NCBI GenBank assembly: GCA_041688215.1
Contig: JBDNIO010000191.1
Span: 1-26,306, forward strand
Direction: 5' to 3'
DNA: 26,306 bases
Origin: JBDNIO01 sp041688215
GTDB lineage: Bacteria; Pseudomonadota; Gammaproteobacteria; Nevskiales; Salinisphaeraceae
Position 1 is the first letter of the stretch; every line of letters begins with the position of its first letter. Positions 23,701 through 26,306 of this stretch are shown one piece after another. The notes beneath the pieces are model-generated. The model had not been told where the DNA came from, did no database searches, and saw only the letters and a list, made by a program, of their open reading frames with translations. The translations under genes and the position numbers were made by a program.

Positions 23701-23985
23701 GATTTCCACCGGCAGGCCGTGCGTATCCCAGCCGGCCTTGCGGTCTACCCGGAAGCCCTGCATGGTTTTATAGCGGCAGAATACGTCTTTAACCGAGCGG
23801 CCCAGCACGTGATGGATGCCAGGACGGCCATTGGCCGTGGGCGGGCCTTCGTAAAAGGTGAAAACCGGGGCATCGACGCGCAGTTCGCCGCAGCGTTCAA
23901 ACACGCGCTCGGCCTGCCACCACTGGCGGATTTCCGAATCCAGCGCGGGCAGGTCCAGGTTTTTGTTTTCGGGGAACTGACTCAT
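20767..23985 (-). CDS. ileS: Isoleucine-tRNA ligase, type 2 (eukaryote-like)
   Basis: Charges tRNA-Ile. The 1072-residue length and the sequences FTFYEGPPTANGRPGIHHVL, WYSPGTGTVLSSHEVSLGYK and EVQDPSV mark the type 2 (IleRS2) form rather than the type 1 enzyme typical of gammaproteobacteria. The KMSKS loop is at 609-613 (GEKMSKSKGN), and the editing domain contains LAWTTTPWTLVSN and GTGIVHIAPAFGGDDY. Type 2 enzymes are commonly mupirocin-resistant. The usual ribF-ileS-lspA neighbourhood is absent, which suggests replacement by transfer. Residues about 214-230 are encoded by a palindromic insertion (23298-23350), absent from relatives as far as I can recall. Confidence 0.95.
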   Translation of the reverse strand: MSQFPENKNLDLPALDSEIRQWWQAERVFERCGELRVDAPVFTFYEGPPTANGRPGIHHVLGRSVKDVFCRYKTMQGFRVDRKAGWDTHGLPVEIEVEKELGLKSREDIEAYGIEAYNQACRASVLRYKTQWDELTRRIGYWVDLDAPYVTFSNEYIESVWWLLKQLWDKGLIYKGYKIHWYSPGTGTVLSSHEVSLGYKEVQDPSVTVRFPFKRSDSIDISIESDPFEKVYFLAWTTTPWTLVSNAALAVGPNITYVKVRCGDETLILAEDRLAVLEEDYEVLEKIPGRDLAGMRYTPLFDHFAQVEGAENAWQVVTADFVSTEDGTGIVHIAPAFGGDDYAVGQANNLPLLNPVERDGHFAKDVADVGGLWFKDADKPIIRNLKERGLLFKREVTVHNYPHDWRKGTPLMNYPVESWFVRTTARKDRLVELNAQINWHPSSIGKGRFGDWLANNVDWALSRHRFWGTPLPIWVNDRNPEQIEMIGSIEDLRARAGEQIPADAELDLHRPFIDNITWQAEDGGTMRRVPEIIDVWFDSGAMPFAQWHYPFENRDVFDANFPADFIAEGLDQTRGWFYTLHAIATLVKDDVAFKNVVVNGLLLDASGEKMSKSKGNTVDPFEALDTHGADVIRWYMLANSPPWDNTKYVERGLRETRTKVFGTLENVYAFFATYANIDGFIPASEVPAERPELDRWILSRLQTTTLDAQTAFDNYNPTLAARAVERFIDELSNWYIRRSRPRFWSGARADASAKGEEGAADKLAAYHTTYTCLETLARLMAPIAPFFTEWLYRCLAATPGVSVHLADFPQTDKTQSDPDLDPYLERRMGLARAIVGDVLALRNEAGINVRQPLARILVVEEAQVNQADVEAVKAIVLDEVNVDAIEYVAGTGNLVTRSAKPDFKRLGKRLGKLMQPVAQAVAQLSDNQIDTFIQESGLTLTIAGHPIELDAEDLIIAAEGVEGWLVGREDGVTVALDSTITGSLRERGLAREAVNRIQRLRKQADFHVADRIIVEFSAAPEIAQAIESQKDWLARETLATRLSASEQPGGELVEQFDIDGLTLRVGIARNNS
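23298..23350. repeat. 53-bp palindromic repeat inserted in frame in ileS
   Basis: A 25-nt left arm (23298-23322) and 24-nt right arm (23327-23350) around AATA are complementary except for about one indel; the core is GGTCAGACTCGATTGA. Read on the ileS strand it encodes KRSDSIDISIESDPFEK between FPF and VYFLAW with no frame disruption. A further GGGGTCAGACT lies in ileS at about 21533-21543, without the second arm. Confidence 0.8.
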
Positions 23986-24008
23986 AAAAGCGCTTGGCGC
24001 GGGTAATT

Positions 24009-24041
24009 AAAGGCGCGCAATCATAAACGCTTGCGCGCTTT
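24009..24041. terminator. Hairpin between yidD and ileS
   Basis: Arms AAAGGCGCGCAA and TTGCGCGCTTT pair over about 11 bp with one bulge around a 10-nt loop. It could end the yidD transcript or act in the ileS leader, being 24-56 nt upstream of the ileS start. The trailing T run is weak. Confidence 0.35.
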
Positions 24042-24082
24042 ATTGCATGTCGCAAGAAGCCTATTTTCCAGCCGCCCTAGAC

Positions 24083-24132
24083 CTGTAGGGCAAGCGTGCC
24101 GCTTGCCGGCAAGTCGCAGACTTGCCCTACAG
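24083..24132. repeat. Complete REP-like palindrome, GTAGGGCAAG/CTTGCCCTAC family
   Basis: The 50-bp unit begins CTGTAGGGCAAG (24083-24094) and ends CTTGCCCTACAG (24121-24132), with 12-bp perfect complementary ends and an inner pair around GCTTGCCGGCAAG. It is the best preserved member of the family also seen at 13182-13277 and, in part, near 8076 and 20438. Confidence 0.75.
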
Positions 24133-24158
24133 CATGGAATTCCCCCCACCCCGGGGCG

Positions 24159-24419
24159 CTATACATTATCACCTTTACTGTTATCGCTCGGCGGGACCGG
24201 GTCATCGCCAAATCCGCCGAGCGGATGACAGCGCGTAATTCGCCGCAGCGCGAGCCACAGGCCCTTGATCGGCCCATGCACTTCCAGCGCTTCTAGCGCG
24301 TACGCCGAACAAGACGGCGAAAAACGGCAATTCATGCCTAGCCACGGCGAAATAAACCGCCGATAGGCTTGAATCGGCAGTTTCAACAACCAGACTAATA
24401 AACTACGCAAAGTATTCAT
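24159..24419 (-). CDS. yidD: Membrane protein insertion efficiency factor YidD
   Basis: An 86-residue protein that helps YidC-dependent membrane protein insertion. I start at ATG 24419, giving MNTLRSLLVWLLKLPIQAYR, because it matches family proteins; a longer upstream frame exists but has no family match. The diagnostic motifs are FISPWLGMNCRFSPSCSAYA and RCHPLGGFGDDPVP. The N-terminal helix is amphipathic and membrane-associated. The usual rnpA-yidC-mnmE neighbourhood is not here. The gene is divergent from sufE, with 51 bp between starts. Confidence 0.93.
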   Translation of the reverse strand: MNTLRSLLVWLLKLPIQAYRRFISPWLGMNCRFSPSCSAYALEALEVHGPIKGLWLALRRITRCHPLGGFGDDPVPPSDNSKGDNV

Positions 24420-24470
24420 TAATGCGAATTCTAACGGATTCACCCGACCCGGTATGTTATACTGCGACCT

Positions 24471-24947
24471 ATGGACGCAAAAACCCAGGAACTGAAAGAC
24501 ACCTTCGAAATCCTGCCCGATTGGGAGGAACGCTACGGCTTCATCATCGACCTCGGCAAGAAACTGGAACCCCTGCCCGAGGGCGCCTACAGCGAAGAAC
24601 ACAAGGTGCGCGGCTGCATGAGCCAAGTCTGGCTGATCGCCGAAAACGCAGACGCCGAGCCGCCGGTGATGATCTTCAAGGGCGATTCCGACGCCCACAT
24701 CGTGAGCGGACTCATCGCCATTCTGTTAATGATCTTCTCCGGCAAAACCGCGCAGGAAATCGTGGATACCGACATCCACGCCATCTTCTCCGACCTGGAG
24801 CTGGAACAGCACATCACCATGAACCGGCGTAACGGGCTGTATTCCATGGTGGAGACAATCCAGCGACTGGCGGCGGCGCGCCTGGCGACCGGCTTATCGA
24901 ATAAAGTTATCCGGCAAATAACTACCCGGCACGGGCAAAAGCCATGA
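24471..24947 (+). CDS. sufE: Sulfur acceptor protein SufE
   Basis: SufE takes persulfide sulfur from the cysteine desulfurase SufS and passes it to the SufBCD scaffold for Fe-S cluster assembly. The 158-residue product has the active cysteine Cys49 in KVRGCMSQVWL and the family start TFEILPDWEERYGFIIDLGK. The C-terminal RRNGLYSMVETIQRLAA is also standard; about 25 extra residues follow it. No other suf gene is in the window. Its last 26 nt overlap the convergent hydrolase gene. Confidence 0.94.
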   Translation: MDAKTQELKDTFEILPDWEERYGFIIDLGKKLEPLPEGAYSEEHKVRGCMSQVWLIAENADAEPPVMIFKGDSDAHIVSGLIAILLMIFSGKTAQEIVDTDIHAIFSDLELEQHITMNRRNGLYSMVETIQRLAAARLATGLSNKVIRQITTRHGQKP

Positions 24948-25848
24948 CCCGCTGCCCCGTCCCCGATGGCCACTGGTGGGAATAATAACGGCCCCGGTGC
25001 GTCGTATCCTGATCACTCAAACACCATAGCAGCGGAAAGCCACCGGTGATTTCCGCGTGACGCACACACCCGACCCCCATGAATTCCTCCGGTTGCGGCG
25101 TGCCAGTGTAACCGCCATAAGCCAGGAAATGGTCGCGCGCACTGCGCCCAAAACGTATTGATACCAGACGGTCATCAGGGTTATGAATCAGCATCGCCGC
25201 AACCAGGCCGCTACATGTCAGCCGCCGGGTGCCGCCAGCCACCGTAGCGATCGCACGAATAAACTCCCCGCGCGCGCAACCCAGGTTATTCACAATACTT
25301 GCGCCCAGGGAATGGCCCACGAGGAAAATTTCACCAATGCAGTAATCCTGCATGAAACGCGCGCGAATGGCGTCAAACAGCGCATAAGCCCGTAATTCGT
25401 TCGCGCCTTCGCCGGGCACCCACCAGCTAAACCGGCCTTGCGCGTCCGCAACACCGCGGGGGTACACGAAAATCGTGGGCGTTTTCGCGTAGCGTTCCAG
25501 ATCATAATAACCCCGCACCCGCACCGCCGGATTGGTGCGGCCGTGGAAGGCTATGATCAGGCGGTGGCGCTGGGTCGAATCATATTTTTCCGGTATGACG
25601 GTGATCAAGCCACGTGGTTTACCACCCACTTGAATATTTGTTGGCGAACCCTCGGCTGCCGCTTGGGCGCACCCACTGACCGCCACCACACCAGGTATAC
25701 ATAGCAGAGACGCCGTGGATAATATTTGCAGCAGGCGATATACCCGGCTGAGGCCGAAAATAGTATTTACAGCCGAGCACCAGATGCGGGCAACGGGCTC
25801 GAAGCGATAAGAATCTGTTTTTTGCATCATGTCCCTTAGCCGCTCCAA
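24922..25848 (-). CDS. Alpha/beta hydrolase, PHB depolymerase/feruloyl esterase-like, probable lipoprotein
   Basis: A 308-residue protein. Residues about 43-60 form a hydrophobic segment ending in VSGC, which fits a lipobox (lipidated Cys60), so the mature enzyme is probably exported. The long N-terminal part before it suggests a later true start. The catalytic core shows the oxyanion-side segment LIIAFHGRT, the nucleophile elbow GHSLGAS (Ser180), a candidate acid Asp225 or Asp226 in HNPDDRLV, and candidate His291 in YYSHQWPSG. This layout fits the LpqC/PHB depolymerase-like esterase group; the substrate is unknown. The gene overlaps sufE by 26 nt tail to tail. Confidence 0.8.
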   Translation of the reverse strand: MERLRDMMQKTDSYRFEPVARIWCSAVNTIFGLSRVYRLLQILSTASLLCIPGVVAVSGCAQAAAEGSPTNIQVGGKPRGLITVIPEKYDSTQRHRLIIAFHGRTNPAVRVRGYYDLERYAKTPTIFVYPRGVADAQGRFSWWVPGEGANELRAYALFDAIRARFMQDYCIGEIFLVGHSLGASIVNNLGCARGEFIRAIATVAGGTRRLTCSGLVAAMLIHNPDDRLVSIRFGRSARDHFLAYGGYTGTPQPEEFMGVGCVRHAEITGGFPLLWCLSDQDTTHRGRYYSHQWPSGTGQRVMAFARAG

Positions 25849-25893
25849 CTACTCATTCTAACGAGTTCCAGCCCCGTTAGTTCTCACCGGTCG

Positions 25894-25983
25894 CGGTACA
25901 TTTCCACGCACGTGGGGCACGCAAAGGAACGGCCGTAAGCCAATATATCAGCACCGGTTCATCCCCACGTGCACGGGGAACAC
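25894..25983 (-). CRISPR. Two-repeat type I-E CRISPR remnant with one spacer
   Basis: A 29-nt unit at 25955-25983 reads on the minus strand GTGTTCCCCGTGCACGTGGG, then GATGAACCG, a close match to the type I-E consensus repeat. A degenerate 29-nt copy at 25894-25922 matches it at 20 of 29 positions and keeps the CGGT end and the hairpin arms. Between them lies a 32-nt unique spacer (25923-25954). The 61-bp period is exactly that of I-E arrays. The degenerate repeat is at the leader-distal end on the minus strand, as is usual for a terminal repeat. No cas gene is in the window, and no third repeat is found at +61 or -61. Confidence 0.75.
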
Positions 25984-26193
25984 GCCTAATTGACGCTATG
26001 CGCCAAAACCAAAGTGAATTGCATGAATGCCGTGTATCCATTAATATCTAAAAATGATCGAATCATTTGGGAATCGTGCCACCGCTGATTTGTATCATGG
26101 TGTATCGAGTAGTCGGGTTCGGCGGTTGCCGACCCAAATTTTGGATTCAGCGCGATATAAACTCGATCACTGCTGTCCCATAAACTCGTACCG

Positions 26194-26277
26194 GTCATTC
26201 CGGGCGAAGACCCGGAATCCAGTGAGACCTTATAGAACCTGGATTCCGGACAAGTGCTTCGCACTTTCCGGAATGAC
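26194..26277. repeat. Dispersed repeat with GTCATTCCGG/CCGGAATGAC termini
   Basis: Terminal inverted repeats GTCATTCCGG and CCGGAATGAC enclose the inner pairs CCGGAATCCAG/CTGGATTCCGG and AAGTGC-TTC-GCACTT. It belongs to the same family as the element at 15125-15211. The 210 bp before it (25984-26193) are A/T-richer and hold no gene I can support. Confidence 0.75.
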
Positions 26278-26306
26278 GCAAGGAATAACCGAACTTCATG
26301 TCTCCA

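Noticed and set aside
25986..26264. A 92-codon minus-strand frame near the right edge
   Set aside because: Its first part is the complement of the GTCATTCC repeat, the rest matches no family I know, and it runs through the probable CRISPR leader.

Overview
The window reads as core chromosome of a sulfur-oxidising gammaproteobacterium that I cannot name to genus. The evidence is the gene order prs / tRNA-Gln / lolB / TPR lipoprotein facing hemA-prfA-prmC, the dapF-DUF484-xerC cluster, a canonical Fur, SufE, YidD, and a 399-residue ATP sulfurylase of the kind found in sulfur oxidisers. Nearly all intact genes are housekeeping. The unusual content lies in and between them: many short palindromic repeats, several decayed genes and a two-repeat CRISPR remnant.

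Layout. Positions 1-7454: a gene end at the left edge, then prs, tRNA-Gln, lolB and a TPR lipoprotein on the minus strand, and hemA-prfA-prmC on the plus strand. A tRNA-3'-end repeat and a broken second tRNA-Gln copy flank the intact tRNA. ispE, usually next to lolB, is not there. Positions 7455-8100: a palindrome-rich gap holding the remains of a DUF4258 toxin / YgiT-type zinc-finger antitoxin pair. Positions 8101-11274 (minus): PCuAC copper chaperone, dapF, DUF484 protein and xerC. Positions 11395-16509 (plus): MerC-family membrane protein, Trm112-like protein, QueD-like tandem PTPS protein, dihydroorotase, fur and sat. Positions 16768-17898: an OmpA-family porin gene interrupted by one in-frame TAA and followed by a strong terminator. 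Positions 18065-18480: fragments of a family 2 glycosyltransferase and an FAD/NAD(P)-binding oxidoreductase, cut off next to gltX. Positions 18563-24419: gltX, two small membrane-protein genes, zinc-independent L31 (rpmE2), a type 2 ileS carrying an in-frame palindromic insertion, and yidD. Positions 24471-26306: sufE, a secreted esterase-like lipoprotein, a remnant type I-E CRISPR array without cas genes in view, and another dispersed repeat.

Functional links. hemA-prfA-prmC forms an overlapping operon for tetrapyrrole entry and translation termination. PrmC methylates the GGQ motif of the release factor made by prfA. lolB and the TPR lipoprotein overlap by 4 nt and both act at the envelope. 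The PCuAC chaperone and the MerC protein are divergent and both look metal-related. A possible Fur site lies before the porin gene, and fur itself follows pyrC closely.

The strongest points for a second look are the orphan I-E mini-array (exact 61-bp period), the palindrome inserted in frame in ileS (similar to Rickettsia palindromic elements), the doubly decayed toxin-antitoxin module, the porin with a single ochre codon, and the tRNA-Gln 3'-end repeat resembling the rtT repeats of the E. coli tyrT locus. I did not find a complete new defence or metabolic system.
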